64,000 bases of DNA from Hydrogenophaga sp. (GCA_011391595.1 JAABQG010000007.1:18615-82614), one strand, 5' to 3'. Positions 37,436 through 46,744 are shown, counted from the stretch's first letter. Program-made: numbers and translations. The notes: generated from the letters alone by a model not told the origin.

Positions 37436-38843
37436 CTTCAATCCTCGCCATGATGCCTGTGCCGTTCCTCGCCCGGCGTTGCGGCGAAACTGTCTGGCCG
37501 TCCTGATGCTGGCCGCAGCGTTGCCCCTGGCGGCACCCGCGCAAGGGCTGCGCCCGTCCGCCGGAACAGGGCTCGGCAGTCCTGCGGCCCGTCCGCTCAG
37601 CACGGCACAGCGTCCGGCCGATTTCATCGTGGTCGTGGTCAACAGTGAGCCCATCACCAACAACGAGGTCCTGGCCAGACTGGTTCGAACGGAGCAGCAA
37701 TTGGCGCAGCAGGGCGGGGCCAGGCCTTCGCGCGAGATCCTGGCGCGTCAGGTTCTGGAGAGCCTGATCAATGAGAAGGCCCAGCTCCAGCTCGCCCGGG
37801 AAGCCGGCCTGAAGGTGGACGATGCCGCGGTGGCGCAGGCTGAACTCACCATTGCGACCCAGAACCAGGTAAGCGTCGCCGAGCTGGAACGCCGCATCCG
37901 GCAGGACGGCATGGACGTGCGGAAGTTCCGCGAAGACCTGCGCAACCAGTTGCTGCTGACACAACTGCGCGAGCGGGAAATGGCGTCGAAAGGCCGGGTG
38001 ACCGAGTTTGACATCGACCAGTACATCCAGGAGAAGCAGGGTGGCAGCGATGCCAGCAGCACGGAGATCAATATCGCCCACGTCCTGATTGCGGTTCCGG
38101 AAAATGCGACACCCAACCAGATCGCCGCCCTGCAGGCCCGTGCCGAACTCGTCGCCACGCGGGCCCGCGCTGGCGAGGATTTTGCCGCGCTGGTGCGCGA
38201 GTTTTCAGATGCCCCCGACAAGGAAAAATCTGGCGGTCAGGTCGGCCTTCGCCGGGTCGACCGCTACCCGCCCCTGTTCATCGAGGCGACAAAATCACTG
38301 GCTGCAGGCGGCATCGGCGGCCCGGCCCGTTCGGCAGCCGGATTTCATGTCCTGAAGGTGGTGGAAAGGCGTCAGGGTACGCTGCCGGCAATGACCGTCA
38401 CGCAGAGTCGTTCGCGCCACATCCTGCTGCGCCCGGACACCCAGCTGACCGAGTCTGCAGCCATCGCGCGCCTGTCCGATTTCCGGCGCCGCATCGTCGC
38501 GGGTCAGGCCGATTTCGCCACACTGGCGCGAGAAAACTCCCAGGATGGCAGCGCCAACGAAGGCGGTGATCTGGGCTGGACCAACCCTGGGCAGTTCGTC
38601 CCAGAATTCGAGGAAGCATTGAACAGGCTCTCCCCCGGGCAGATCAGCCAGCCGGTCGTCTCGCGATTTGGCGTGCACCTGATCCAGTTGCAGGAGCGGC
38701 GCGAAGGCACGCTGAGTCAGCGCGAGCAACGCGAGATCGTGCGCAACCTGATACGCGAGAAAAAGGTGGAAGAAGCAGCCGTCCTTTGGGCCCAGGACGT
38801 TCGCGGCCGCGCCTATATCGAGTATCGCGAGCCACCACAGTGA
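37428..38843 (+). CDS. surA: Periplasmic chaperone/peptidyl-prolyl isomerase SurA
   Basis: 471 aa from ATG 37428, which lies inside the lptD 3' end. Signal peptide (hydrophobic stretch ~25-40), SurA N-terminal domain ('[18 protein letters not shown]', '[19 protein letters not shown]'), two parvulin domains ('[16 protein letters not shown]' and '[14 protein letters not shown]') and '[25 protein letters not shown]'. It escorts outer-membrane barrels, including LptD, to the BAM complex. It is slightly longer than E. coli SurA (428 aa) because of the extended N-terminus. Confidence 0.95.
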   Translation: MTNFNPRHDACAVPRPALRRNCLAVLMLAAALPLAAPAQGLRPSAGTGLGSPAARPLSTAQRPADFIVVVVNSEPITNNEVLARLVRTEQQLAQQGGARPSREILARQVLESLINEKAQLQLAREAGLKVDDAAVAQAELTIATQNQVSVAELERRIRQDGMDVRKFREDLRNQLLLTQLREREMASKGRVTEFDIDQYIQEKQGGSDASSTEINIAHVLIAVPENATPNQIAALQARAELVATRARAGEDFAALVREFSDAPDKEKSGGQVGLRRVDRYPPLFIEATKSLAAGGIGGPARSAAGFHVLKVVERRQGTLPAMTVTQSRSRHILLRPDTQLTESAAIARLSDFRRRIVAGQADFATLARENSQDGSANEGGDLGWTNPGQFVPEFEEALNRLSPGQISQPVVSRFGVHLIQLQERREGTLSQREQREIVRNLIREKKVEEAAVLWAQDVRGRAYIEYREPPQ

Positions 38844-39604
38844 AGCACATCGCCCGCAAGCGCTTTGGCCAGCACTTCCTGGCTGATCGCGGGATCATTG
38901 ACGCGATCGTTCAGGCGATTGATCCCCGGGCTGGTCAGGCGATGGTGGAGATCGGTCCGGGCCTGGCGGCCCTGACGCAGCCTCTGGTCGAGCATCTGGG
39001 CCACCTGACCGTGATCGAGCTGGACCGGGACCTTGCCGTTCGGCTGCGCGCCCATCCGCAACTGACGGTCATCGAGTCCGATGTACTGAAGGTCGATTTT
39101 TCCCTGATCGAGAAGCCTGCCGGAGCGACTGGCCTGCGGGTCGTTGGCAATCTGCCCTACAACATCTCGACGCCGATCCTGTTTCATCTCCTGCAGTATG
39201 TCGAACTGATCGAAGACCAGCACTTCATGCTGCAAAAGGAAGTGATCGACCGGATGGTCGCGCAACCGGCCACCAGCGACTACGGCCGGCTCTCGGTGAT
39301 GCTTCAATGGCGTTACGCCATGGCGAATGTGCTAGCGGTCCCGCCAGAGAGCTTCGAGCCGCCACCCCGGGTGGATAGCGCCGTGGTTCGCATGGTGCCG
39401 CATCCGCAACCGGCCGCCGTCGAGCCCGCCGTGTTGTCGACCATCGTCCGCGTGGCCTTCAGTCAAAGGCGCAAGCTGATCCGCCACACGCTGGGCCGCT
39501 GGCTCGAAGAAAAGGCCTTTTCAGGGCATTTCAACGTTCAGCGCCGCGCCGAGGAAGTGCCTGTCGATGAGTACGTGGCACTGGCGCAGCGGCTGGCCGA
39601 TTGA
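38840..39604 (+). CDS. rsmA: 16S rRNA dimethyladenosine transferase RsmA (KsgA)
   Basis: 254 aa from GTG 38840, overlapping the surA stop by 4 bp; this start gives the standard N-terminus [19 protein letters not shown] motif [14 protein letters not shown] and catalytic NLPYNIS are present, then '[19 protein letters not shown]'. It dimethylates A1518 and A1519 of 16S rRNA. The E. coli order surA-pdxA-rsmA is kept except that pdxA is missing here. A strong terminator follows 44 bp later. Confidence 0.95.
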   Translation: MKHIARKRFGQHFLADRGIIDAIVQAIDPRAGQAMVEIGPGLAALTQPLVEHLGHLTVIELDRDLAVRLRAHPQLTVIESDVLKVDFSLIEKPAGATGLRVVGNLPYNISTPILFHLLQYVELIEDQHFMLQKEVIDRMVAQPATSDYGRLSVMLQWRYAMANVLAVPPESFEPPPRVDSAVVRMVPHPQPAAVEPAVLSTIVRVAFSQRRKLIRHTLGRWLEEKAFSGHFNVQRRAEEVPVDEYVALAQRLAD

Positions 39605-39920
39605 GCCCGGCGGCCGCGATGGTGCATACCGGCATTCGCCGGAAACGAAAAAGCCCGTTCATTGAACGGGCTTTTTCTTGTGCCGGTCAGTCAGCGCCTG
39701 AAGCGCCTCAGGTGCCCCGGTGATCAGGCGGCCGTGAGCCAGTAGCCCGCATTGAAAGGGCTGCTCATGCGCAGCGCCAGCGGAGAGATGTCCACCAACA
39801 GGTCCGTGGGCATTTTCTCGCCATTCTCGGTGCTCGTCTCAGCAACGGCAACTGCGCCGGCGTTGACTTCCCCTTTTGCCTCGTTAGCCCGTTCTGCTTG
39901 GCTGGTGTGTGCAGAACGGG
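39605..39920. other. Gap between rsmA and barstar genes
   Basis: 316 bases holding the rsmA terminator (39647-39677) and a perfect 13-bp inverted repeat (39885-39897 / 39911-39923). A minus-strand ORF 39942-39724 (72 codons, GTG start) overlaps the barstar 3' end; its last part reads MPTDLLVDISPLALRMSSPF... I see no family resemblance and cannot say whether it is expressed. Confidence 0.4.
39647..39677 (+). terminator. Intrinsic terminator after rsmA
   Basis: AAAAAGCCCGTTC-ATT-GAACGGGCTTTTT: a 13-bp perfect stem with flanking A and T runs, 44 bp after the rsmA stop. It closes the lptD-surA-rsmA operon and is symmetric enough to work in both directions. Confidence 0.9.
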
Positions 39921-39923
39921 CTA
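39885..39923 (-). repeat. 13-bp inverted repeat overlapping the barstar stop codon
   Basis: TAGCCCGTTCTGC and GCAGAACGGGCTA are perfect complements around a 13-base loop. The outer arm contains the barstar stop (TAG at 39921-39923). No T run follows on the minus strand. The 9-bp core AGCCCGTTC is identical to the stem of the rsmA terminator 240 bp away. Confidence 0.7.
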
Positions 39924-40322
39924 CAGAAAAGAATAGAAGCACCTGAACGGTATCTTCCGGTCTCCCCAGTAGTCCGCGGCATCGCGGAAGATATCCAGGA
40001 GTTGCTCACGCGCCTCCTTGTCGAATTTCCCGTTGGCCGGAATCTGCTCCAGAACCACGATGAAACCAGGTTGCGGGCCCGACTTGTGCAGCGGATCCGT
40101 CATGGAATCGTACAAGGCATCAAAATTCTTGCCGAAATGCGCGGGAAAGGTGAATTGCTGGGCAATCAAGTCCAGCACATCCTGCTTGCTTTGCGCAGAC
40201 GCCAGGTTGGCATATAAAAAGTGATGACCAAGCCCCTGGGCGGCCTCCTGCAGGTCGTTCACGCGGAAAGCGCGGATCGACTGCACGATATTGGTTCTCA
40301 CATTACGAAGTGGCGTATCCAT
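39921..40322 (-). CDS. Barstar-family ribonuclease inhibitor
   Basis: 133 aa. The barstar core is visible: 'SKQDVLDLIAQQFTFPAHFGKNFDALYDSMTD', matching the conserved 'FP.YFG.N.DAL.D.LTD' signature, then an acidic helix region used to plug the RNase active site. Family members bind barnase-like RNases in the cytoplasm. The secreted RNase gene lies 72 bp upstream on the same strand, so this is the immunity/inhibitor half of the pair. GAAAGAG stands about 8 nt before ATG 40322. At 133 aa it is longer than the 90-aa classical barstar. Confidence 0.88.
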   Translation of the reverse strand: MDTPLRNVRTNIVQSIRAFRVNDLQEAAQGLGHHFLYANLASAQSKQDVLDLIAQQFTFPAHFGKNFDALYDSMTDPLHKSGPQPGFIVVLEQIPANGKFDKEAREQLLDIFRDAADYWGDRKIPFRCFYSFL

Positions 40323-40394
40323 CTCCGCTGCTCTTTCTTAATAGTCAAAAAACTGGTTGCGACCTTGAGGGCCGGACAAATCGGGGCTGGACCG

Positions 40395-40799
40395 CTATTC
40401 GGCAATCCGGCTGAAACTGGCGTAATGGTCACCTGTGTAATAACAGGTGTCCGGTGTTCTGGGTTGACCACCGCAAACAATGCGGCGAGCGCCTCGATCA
40501 CGGGAACCCGGGGTCTTCACGGTGTATTCAAGGTAGTAGCCTCGCTGACTTGAGGGCAGCAAGCGCTCACGGTTGCCGAAAACCGAACCATCCTTGCGGT
40601 ACGGAAACGGTCCGCCTTCACGGATCAGCTGGAGGGTTTGACGCCCCTGAGGTGGCAACTCCGCCACCGCCATCGTCGCCAAACTGTCTGCCGGCACTGA
40701 CTTCCGGGCTTGCACCAAACTGGGGCTTGCCAGACTGGCCAATACCAGGACACCTGCGAGCAAAGACTTACTTCTTCCGACCCATGCAGCTCGCGACAT
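40395..40799 (-). CDS. Secreted guanyl-specific ribonuclease (RNase N1/Sa/barnase family)
   Basis: 134 aa with a signal peptide (MSRAAWVGRSKSLLAGVLVLASLASPSLVQA). Mature part has the RNase Sa pattern: 'LIREGGPFPYRKDGSVFGNRE', catalytic Glu91 in LEYTVKTPG, Arg106 in GARRIVCGG, and His125 in GDHYASF. Cys109 and Cys119 could form the known disulfide. It should cut RNA after G outside the cytoplasm or in a neighbour. The barstar gene follows on the same strand, which protects the producer before export. Confidence 0.88.
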   Translation of the reverse strand: MSRAAWVGRSKSLLAGVLVLASLASPSLVQARKSVPADSLATMAVAELPPQGRQTLQLIREGGPFPYRKDGSVFGNRERLLPSSQRGYYLEYTVKTPGSRDRGARRIVCGGQPRTPDTCYYTGDHYASFSRIAE

Positions 40800-40878
40800 T
40801 CGAATACGTCCTATGAAAACCTCGGGTTAACCCCGAAATTTCAGGCCATAGTGTGACCGAACTGCGCTGAAAATGCAA

Positions 40879-40905
40879 GCGGCTGCCCAAAACTTGGGCA
40901 ACCGC
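40879..40905 (-). terminator. Hairpin downstream of maeB
   Basis: GCGG-C-TGCCCAA pairs with TTGGGCA-A-CCGC around AAC, 50 bp beyond the maeB stop (read on the minus strand). It is flanked by two near-identical small palindromes, GGGTTAACCCCGAA at about 40830 and GGGGTTTACCCCGAA at about 40910. The T run is poor. Confidence 0.5.
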
Positions 40906-40954
40906 AAAGGGGTTTACCCCGAAGGTAAGTTAGTGCCAGCTCTCTATTTTCAAC

Positions 40955-43261
40955 TCAGCGCGCCGCGTTGGCGTCGGCCACGGTCAAGGCGGTCATATTG
41001 ACAATCCGGCGCACGGTGGTGCTGGCCGTGAGGATGTGCAACGGCTTGGCTGCCCCGAGCAGGACCGGCCCGATGGCGATATTACCGCCCGCTGCGGTTT
41101 TCAGCAGGTTGTACGAGATGTTCGCCGCATCGATGTTGGGCAGCACCAGCAGATTCGCGTCACCCGCCAGCGAACTGTTGGGCATCAGCGCCCGGCGTGC
41201 CGCGCCGTCCAGCGCCACATCGCCATGCATTTCGCCGTCCACCTCCAGCCAGGGCGCCTGGGCTTTCAGCAATTCCAGCACCCGGCGCATCTTCACCGCG
41301 CTGGGCTGGCCGGACGAGCCAAAGTTCGAATGCGACAGCAGCGCCGCCTTGGGCCGCAGGCCGAAGCGCATCATCTCCTCGGCGGCCATCATGGTGATCT
41401 CGGCCAATTGCTCTGCGCTCGGGTCGTAGTTGATATGGGTGTCTACCAGAAACACCTGGCGCCCCGGCAGCATCAGTCCGTTCATGCAGGCGAAAGTGTT
41501 AACGCCTGCGCGCTTGCCGATGACCTGGTCCACGTATTCCAGGTGTGTCTGCGTGGTACCCCAGGTTCCGCAGATCATGCCGTCCACTTCCCCCTTGTGC
41601 AGCAGCATGGCGCCAATCAGCGACAGGCGCCGGCGCATCTCGATCTTGGCGAGCTGCGCGGTAACGCCCCGGCGCTCGGTCATGCGGTGGTAGGTTTGCC
41701 AGAAGTCACGGTAGCGCGGGTCCAGTTCGACGTTGACCACGTCGTAGTCCAGCTCTTCCCTCAGGCGCAGCCCGAATTTTTCAATACGCTTTGCAATCAC
41801 TGCAGGGCGGCCGATCAGTGTCGGGCGGGCCAGCCCTTCGTCGACCACGATCTGCGCGGCACGCAGCACGCGCTCCTCCTCGCCCTCAGCGTAGGCCACG
41901 CGCTTCTTCGGCGCGCGCTTGGCCGCCAGAAAGATCGGCTTCATCATCGTGCCCGACGCGTAGACGAAGCTCTGCAGCCGCTCGCGGTAGGCGTCCATGT
42001 CGGCAATCGGGCGCAGCGCTACGCCGCTGTCAGCCGCCGCCTGGGCCACGGCCGGCGCGATCTTCATCATCAGGCGCGGGTCGAACGGCTTGGGAATCAG
42101 GTACTCGGGGCCGAAGGCCAGCTGCTCGCCGGCATAGGCCACCGCCACCACCTCGCTCTGCTCGGCCTGCGCCAGCTCGGCAATCGCGTGCACGGCCGCC
42201 AGTTCCATTTCCAGCGTGATGGTGGACGCGCCGGCATCCAGCGCCCCCCGGAAAATGTAGGGAAAACACAGGACGTTGTTGACCTGGTTCGGATAGTCGG
42301 TGCGACCGGTCGCCATGATGGCGTCATCCCGCACGGCCTTGACAAGCTCGGGCATGATTTCAGGCGTGGGATTGGCCAGCGCGAAGATCAGCGGTCGCGC
42401 AGCCATGGTTAGCACCATGTCCTGCTTGAGCACACCCCCGGCTGAAAGGCCGAGAAACACGTCGGCACCGACCATCACCTCGGCCAGTGTGCGCGCGTCG
42501 GTTTTCTGCGCGAACTGGATCTTGTCCTCGTCCATCAATTCGGTGCGGCCCTCAAAAACCACACCGGCCAGGTCCGTCACCCAGATGGCTTCGCGCGGAA
42601 TGCCCAGCTTGACCAGCAGGCCCAGGCAGGCCAGCGCGGCAGCGCCTGCGCCCGAGGTCACCAGCTTGATCTGCTTCGGGTCCTTGCCCGCGACCTTCAG
42701 GCCGTTGAGGATGGCCGCGCCCACGGTGATGGCGGTGCCGTGCTGGTCGTCATGGAAGACCGGGATCTTCATGCGTTCGCGCAGCTTGCGCTCTACATAG
42801 AAGCAGTCCGGCGCCTTGATGTCTTCGAGGTTGATGCCGCCGAAGGTGGGCTCCAGCGCGGCGATGATCTCGACCAGCTTGTCCGGGTCTTTCTCGTTGA
42901 TCTCGATGTCGAACACGTCGATGCCCGAGAACTTCTTGAACAAGACCGCCTTGCCCTCCATCACCGGCTTGCTGGCCAGCGGACCGATGTCGCCCAGCCC
43001 CAGCACGGCCGTGCCGTTGGTCACCACGCCGACCAGGTTACCGCGGCTGGTGTACTTGAACGCGGCCGCCGGGTCCTTGACGATTTCCTCGCAGGGCGCG
43101 GCCACGCCGGGCGAGTAGGCCAGCGCCAGGTCGTGCTGGTTGACCAGTTGCTTGGTCGCGGCGATCGAGACTTTTCCGGGCGTCGGGAACTCGTGGTATT
43201 CGAGGGCAGCTCGGCGCAACTGGGCGCGTTTTTCTTCCGTCTGGGCGGTTTCGGCGGGCAT
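40955..43261 (-). CDS. maeB: NADP-dependent malic enzyme (MaeB type, with phosphotransacetylase-like domain)
   Basis: 768 aa from ATG 43261, with AGGAG 7 nt upstream. Malic enzyme half: '[21 protein letters not shown]', '[13 protein letters not shown]', '[12 protein letters not shown]', '[10 protein letters not shown]' and '[19 protein letters not shown]'. The C-terminal ~330 residues are a phosphate acetyltransferase-like domain ('[19 protein letters not shown]', '[21 protein letters not shown]'), which regulates rather than acetylates in known MaeB proteins. It converts malate to pyruvate with CO2 and NADPH. The CoA-transferase gene lies 219 bp upstream on the same strand; together they suit growth on acetate or dicarboxylates. 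Confidence 0.95.
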   Translation of the reverse strand: MPAETAQTEEKRAQLRRAALEYHEFPTPGKVSIAATKQLVNQHDLALAYSPGVAAPCEEIVKDPAAAFKYTSRGNLVGVVTNGTAVLGLGDIGPLASKPVMEGKAVLFKKFSGIDVFDIEINEKDPDKLVEIIAALEPTFGGINLEDIKAPDCFYVERKLRERMKIPVFHDDQHGTAITVGAAILNGLKVAGKDPKQIKLVTSGAGAAALACLGLLVKLGIPREAIWVTDLAGVVFEGRTELMDEDKIQFAQKTDARTLAEVMVGADVFLGLSAGGVLKQDMVLTMAARPLIFALANPTPEIMPELVKAVRDDAIMATGRTDYPNQVNNVLCFPYIFRGALDAGASTITLEMELAAVHAIAELAQAEQSEVVAVAYAGEQLAFGPEYLIPKPFDPRLMMKIAPAVAQAAADSGVALRPIADMDAYRERLQSFVYASGTMMKPIFLAAKRAPKKRVAYAEGEEERVLRAAQIVVDEGLARPTLIGRPAVIAKRIEKFGLRLREELDYDVVNVELDPRYRDFWQTYHRMTERRGVTAQLAKIEMRRRLSLIGAMLLHKGEVDGMICGTWGTTQTHLEYVDQVIGKRAGVNTFACMNGLMLPGRQVFLVDTHINYDPSAEQLAEITMMAAEEMMRFGLRPKAALLSHSNFGSSGQPSAVKMRRVLELLKAQAPWLEVDGEMHGDVALDGAARRALMPNSSLAGDANLLVLPNIDAANISYNLLKTAAGGNIAIGPVLLGAAKPLHILTASTTVRRIVNMTALTVADANAAR

Positions 43262-43480
43262 TCATGTCTCCTGCTGTGGCGGCGGTCGGAGAAGTCCGGC
43301 ACGTCAACTCTTTTGAAGCTGGCCGATTCTAGACCTCGCCCCAGGGCAATTCAGGTAAGTGAATCTGCGTAAAAGGGTGGGCCGCTTTTGACTTTTCCGC
43401 ACAAATGCAGGTGGCGTCGCCCAGGCCGACTGCACAGGAGCATGGCGCCGCTGCTTGTTTGTTCTTCCTCTGCGCAGCCC

Positions 43481-45001
43481 TCAGGCCGCCATCATGCTGC
43501 CGGTCTTCAGGTAGCCCGAATGCCAGCCCAGCGCGTCGTCCAGCAGGTGTGGCGTGTGCTGGCCCGCGGATTCGCGCTGGGCGCGGTCCATGTAGTCGAG
43601 CAGCGCCGGTCGGTAGTCCGGGTGCGCGCAACGCTCCACGATGAGCCGCGCGCGCTGCGTGGGCGACAGGCCGCGCAGGTCGGCCAGGCCCTGCTCGGTC
43701 ACGATCACCTGCACGTCGTGCTCGGTGTGGTCCACGTGCGAGACCATCGGCACGATGCACGAGATCGATCCGCCCTTGGCCACCGAGGGCGTCATGAAGA
43801 TCGACAGGTAGGCGTTGCGCGCGAAGTCGCCCGAGCCACCGATCCCGTTCATCATGCTCGAGCCCATCACGTGGGTGGAATTGACGTTGCCGTAGATGTC
43901 GGCCTCGATCATCGCGTTCATCGCGATCAGGCCCAGGCGGCGGATCAGCTCGGGGTGGTTGCTCATCTCCTGCGAGCGCAGCACGATACGTTCGCGGTAG
44001 AAGTCGATGTTCGCGTTGAACTCGTCCATCGCATCGTCGCTGAGCGACAGCGCCGTGGCCGACGCCATCGACAGCGTGCCGGAGCGCAGCATGTCCAGCA
44101 TGCCATCCTGCAGCACCTCGGTGAAGGCGGTCAGGTTTCTGAACGGCCCGTCGTTGAGCCCTTCCAGCACCGCATTGGCGATGTTGCCCACGCCCGACTG
44201 CAGCGGCAGCAGGTCGGCCGGCAGACGGCCGGCCTTCACCTCCTGCTGCAGGAATTCAATGATGTGGCCGGCGATGCGCTGGGAGGTCTCGTCCGGCGGC
44301 GTGAAATGGTTGCTGCGATCGGGCAGATCGGTCTGGACCACGGCGATCACCTTGTCCGGGTCGCAGCGCAGGTAGGGCTCGCCGATGCGATCCCCTGGGT
44401 TCAGCAGCGGGATCGGGATGCGGTAAGGCGGCAGTTCAGTGCCGTAATAGATGTCGTGCATGCCTTCGAGCGCCGGATTCTGGCTGGTGTTGACCTCCAG
44501 AATGATGCGGTCGGCCTGGTCAAGCCAGGTCTTGTTGTTGCCCACCGAGGACGAGGGGATCAGCCGGCCGTCGGGCAGGATGCCCGCCACCTCGATCACC
44601 GCCACATCCAGGTGGCCCAGGAAGCCGAACCAGACGAACTGCGCCACGTGCGACAGGTGGATGTCGGTGTACTGCATCTGGCCGCTGTTGATCTGCTTGC
44701 GCACGGCCGGGTCGGACTGGTAGGGCAGACGCATCTCGACGCCATGCACCCGGGCCAGCGCACCGTCGAGCTCGGGCGCGGTGGATGCGCCGGTCCACAG
44801 GCCGATCTGGAAATCCTCGCCCGCCGCGTGCAGCAGCTCGATCCGCCGCGCCAGCGCCTTGGGCACCAGTTTCGGGTAACCCGCGCCCGTAAAACCGCTC
44901 ATGCCGACATTGGCGCCGGCCGGAATCAACGCGGCGGCCTCGGCAGCGGACATGATCTTCTGGCGCAGGCCAGGGTGACGTACGCGATCGGACAGGGGCA
45001 T
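43481..45001 (-). CDS. Acetyl-CoA hydrolase/succinyl-CoA:acetate CoA-transferase
   Basis: 506 aa from ATG 45001 (MPLSDRVRHPGLRQKIMSA); AAAGG stands 6 nt upstream. Family I CoA-transferase marks: 'VGMSGFTGAGYPKLVP', 'SGVGNIANAVLEGL', 'GIGGSGDFARNAYLSIF' and VIVTEQGLADLRGLSP. It is closest in pattern to succinyl-CoA:acetate CoA-transferases (AarC/ScpC), which activate acetate at the cost of succinyl-CoA in a modified citric-acid cycle, and to yeast Ach1. There is no signal peptide; it acts in the cytoplasm. Confidence 0.9.
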   Translation of the reverse strand: MPLSDRVRHPGLRQKIMSAAEAAALIPAGANVGMSGFTGAGYPKLVPKALARRIELLHAAGEDFQIGLWTGASTAPELDGALARVHGVEMRLPYQSDPAVRKQINSGQMQYTDIHLSHVAQFVWFGFLGHLDVAVIEVAGILPDGRLIPSSSVGNNKTWLDQADRIILEVNTSQNPALEGMHDIYYGTELPPYRIPIPLLNPGDRIGEPYLRCDPDKVIAVVQTDLPDRSNHFTPPDETSQRIAGHIIEFLQQEVKAGRLPADLLPLQSGVGNIANAVLEGLNDGPFRNLTAFTEVLQDGMLDMLRSGTLSMASATALSLSDDAMDEFNANIDFYRERIVLRSQEMSNHPELIRRLGLIAMNAMIEADIYGNVNSTHVMGSSMMNGIGGSGDFARNAYLSIFMTPSVAKGGSISCIVPMVSHVDHTEHDVQVIVTEQGLADLRGLSPTQRARLIVERCAHPDYRPALLDYMDRAQRESAGQHTPHLLDDALGWHSGYLKTGSMMAA

Positions 45002-45144
45002 GAAAAACCTTTGATGAGACACCTGCCGCGCTACAACGCGCACGCGGCAATAAGGAGGCATCCTAGCATGACATGCATCAAAACTTAGGGTTTACCCTCG
45101 AATCTGGGTTGCGAGATCACTCCATCCCGAATTTCAGGCTTTTA

Positions 45145-45193
45145 TTGGCTTTCCCCCCGCTTGGATTGGTCTTTTTCAGCTATCACTATAAGA
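45145..45193 (+). repeat. Dispersed intergenic repeat, copy 4 (degenerate)
   Basis: Reads GGCTTTCCCCCCGCTTGGAT then TGGTCTTTTTCAGCTATCAC, matching the family from the CTTTCCC block to the CAGCTAT box; the TTTTGAAG tail is diverged. Confidence 0.5.
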
Positions 45194-45495
45194 GTGACTT
45201 CAGGCGGCCGGACGAGGTGCCGGGCTTGACCAAGGTGTCGTGTGAGGGTGATGTTGCGATGCAACATCTGGCGGCTTGTGGCTGCATCAGACTGAAAACC
45301 GACTTTCCCGCTGTTGAAAATCAGCTTGAGCGAGGGTTTAGACGCCACCGGTTTCACGCGCTCATGCGAGCGCGTCTTCCATCCTGTCGTGGCCCAAAAA
45401 GATTTCAGAACCCACTGCAAAGGGCGGCTTGTGCGCGGAGCGCCGTATGGTCGTGGCGAGGGTGGATAACGTGGGGTAGGGCAACCCACACAATT

Positions 45496-45567
45496 CTTTC
45501 CACAATTGGTAGAGCGATACCTTGCCAAAGGTATAGGTCGAGAGTTCGAGCCTATTATCCCGCTCCA
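45496..45567 (+). pseudogene. Decayed tRNA-Gly(GCC)
   Basis: ATTGGTAGAGCGATACCTTG followed by CCAAAGGTATAGGTCGAGAG and TTCGAGCCTATTATCCCGCT-CCA matches a bacterial tRNA-Gly(GCC) from D-loop to CCA end. Faults: the anticodon stem ATACC/GGTAT now closes an 8-nt loop (extra A), the T stem GAGAG/CTATT has at least one mismatch, and the 5' acceptor strand GCGGGA is not recognisable. So it cannot fold as a working tRNA. It could be the leftover of a duplicated tRNA used as an integration site. Confidence 0.72.
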
Positions 45568-45846
45568 GATTTGTTAGCGCCGGTCGTGGCAATCAGAAGC
45601 TCGTCCTTTGTGATGGGCTTTGGTGTTTCTGGATTGAGGGAGCAGCATAGGGCAGGCTCGGTTCAGTTGGGGTTCGGTGTTGGGGGTGATGCAGGGTAAG
45701 CCAGTTGCTGATGCCCTAGGGTCTGGCGATCATCCAGCAAGAAAAACCACCATAGGAAAGTGGTAAATATTACTGACTGGTATTGGCGGTAACTAAAAGG
45801 TAAATAATTCAACTTTTAAGTTTTTACTTAACCTTTGGAGTCTATA

Positions 45847-45987
45847 ATGGAAGTAGTTGCACTGTTGACGGCATCGAAATACGGCATAGCCGCTCTGAGC
45901 TCGGTCTCCCTGGCGATTGGCATGCTGGCTGGAACGTTTAGCTTGTTGGCCTACAAGGCAAACCAATCAGCCCCGACCTCAAAGTAG
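45847..45987 (+). CDS. 46-aa single-helix membrane microprotein
   Basis: ATG 45847 is preceded by TTTGGAG at a 6-nt distance. The product (MEVVALLTASKYGIAALSSV...) has a single ~23-residue hydrophobic segment (about 13-37, IAALSSVSLAIGMLAGTFSLLAY) and a polar tail ending NQSAPTSK. It is too short for usual gene finders. The upstream 70 bp are AT-rich and could carry a promoter. Family unknown; small single-helix proteins of this type often bind larger membrane complexes, but nothing here shows that. Confidence 0.5.
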   Translation: MEVVALLTASKYGIAALSSVSLAIGMLAGTFSLLAYKANQSAPTSK

Positions 45988-46083
45988 TCGCGTTGGTAAC
46001 GATGTACCCAACTCCTTTTCCTTGGGTTTGAATGCGTCCTTGCGCTTAAAAAGCGAAATCAGCTCTTAAATCAATAGCCAAGC

Positions 46084-46353
46084 ATGATCACAGCCACGCT
46101 CAAACTCACCCGCAGCCTGGATGACGGTGGCAGCGGCTACCGTAAATATTATTTGTTGGCTGACTTTGCTGCAACGCATGGACAGTCCAAGGCCAGCATC
46201 ATCGCACTATCGGTAGGCGCACCCATGCCTGTGGAAGATCAGATGACCGTGCGCGGTGGCGAAAATGAAGCGATCTTGAAGGCCATCGATGTGATCAGAG
46301 AACTGCCTGACAACGAAGGTTATGTCGCCGAGGTCAACCTAGAGCCCAGCTGA
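46084..46353 (+). CDS. Hypothetical protein, 89 aa
   Basis: Complete ORF with ATG start, acidic, no membrane segment, ending 'DNEGYVAEVNLEPS'. The composition (balanced charges, few low-complexity runs) looks like a real small soluble protein, with 'VIRELPDNEGYVAEV' a helix-strand element. No motif recognised. It sits in the accessory stretch between the tRNA relic and the broken hipA. Confidence 0.5.
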   Translation: MITATLKLTRSLDDGGSGYRKYYLLADFAATHGQSKASIIALSVGAPMPVEDQMTVRGGENEAILKAIDVIRELPDNEGYVAEVNLEPS

Positions 46354-46366
46354 GCTTGGAGCCAAG

Positions 46367-46402
46367 GTGTAATTGGGGCCAGACTCCAGCTAATTTACAA
46401 GG
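46367..46402. repeat. Imperfect inverted repeat (REP-like)
   Basis: GTGTAATTGGGG...CTCCAGCTAATTT: AATT-GGGG/C arms face CTCC-AATT arms around CCAGA. Similar palindromes (AATTGGGGTCAGA-type) occur as REP elements tied to IS200/REP transposases in proteobacteria; no such transposase is in this window. Confidence 0.4.
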
Positions 46403-46552
46403 AATATGCCTTCGGCCCGTGCCCGCTGCGACCGCGGGTGAACCCACTTCGACGCCATTTCCTGCAAAGGCAGTGTCGTTTGCTCCTCATGCAGTACCCG
46501 GCACATGGCGGGGACGGCAGCGCTCCTGCACCAATAGATAGATCGGGGGTTT

Positions 46553-46744
46553 ATGAAGCGTACTCACCTGCAGATCGTTCTGGTCACTCTGCTGGGAATC
46601 GGCCTCGTCGCTTGCGGTCGCGAAGAGGCCGTTCCGGCAGCTACGGTTCGAGCCATCGATGGCTTGCCCAAAGGCGACACAAAGAAGGGGAATCCTCCCG
46701 ACACAGATCCTAAAGTCGTCGACCCGCTCAAAGAGGGCTATTGA
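46553..46744 (+). CDS. Small lipoprotein, 63 aa
   Basis: Signal peptide with lipobox LVAC (MKRTHLQIVLVTLLGIGLVAC) giving a lipid-anchored Cys21. The mature ~43 residues are polar and Lys/Asp/Pro-rich ('GLPKGDTKKGNPPDTDPKVV'). GGGGG precedes ATG 46553 by 4-5 nt. Probably outer-membrane attached; function unknown. Confidence 0.65.
   Translation: MKRTHLQIVLVTLLGIGLVACGREEAVPAATVRAIDGLPKGDTKKGNPPDTDPKVVDPLKEGY

Larger units (their letters stand above)
45002..45846. other. Gene-poor decayed region
   Basis: 845 bases without an intact gene. It contains a degenerate dispersed repeat (45145-45193), a tRNA-Gly relic (45496-45567) and several short ORFs in conflicting frames. One of these (45592-45362, minus) owes its 'LELSTYTFGK' start to being antisense to the tRNA relic. 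Base composition is lower in GC than the flanks. Confidence 0.55.

Noticed and set aside
39724..39942. 72-codon minus-strand ORF after barstar
   Set aside because: GTG start inside barstar, no family pattern, crosses an inverted repeat; kept only as a note in the gap entry.
45362..45592. Minus-strand ORF starting MPRPALTNLERDNRLELS
   Set aside because: Its first half is the antisense of the tRNA-Gly relic, a common source of false ORFs.
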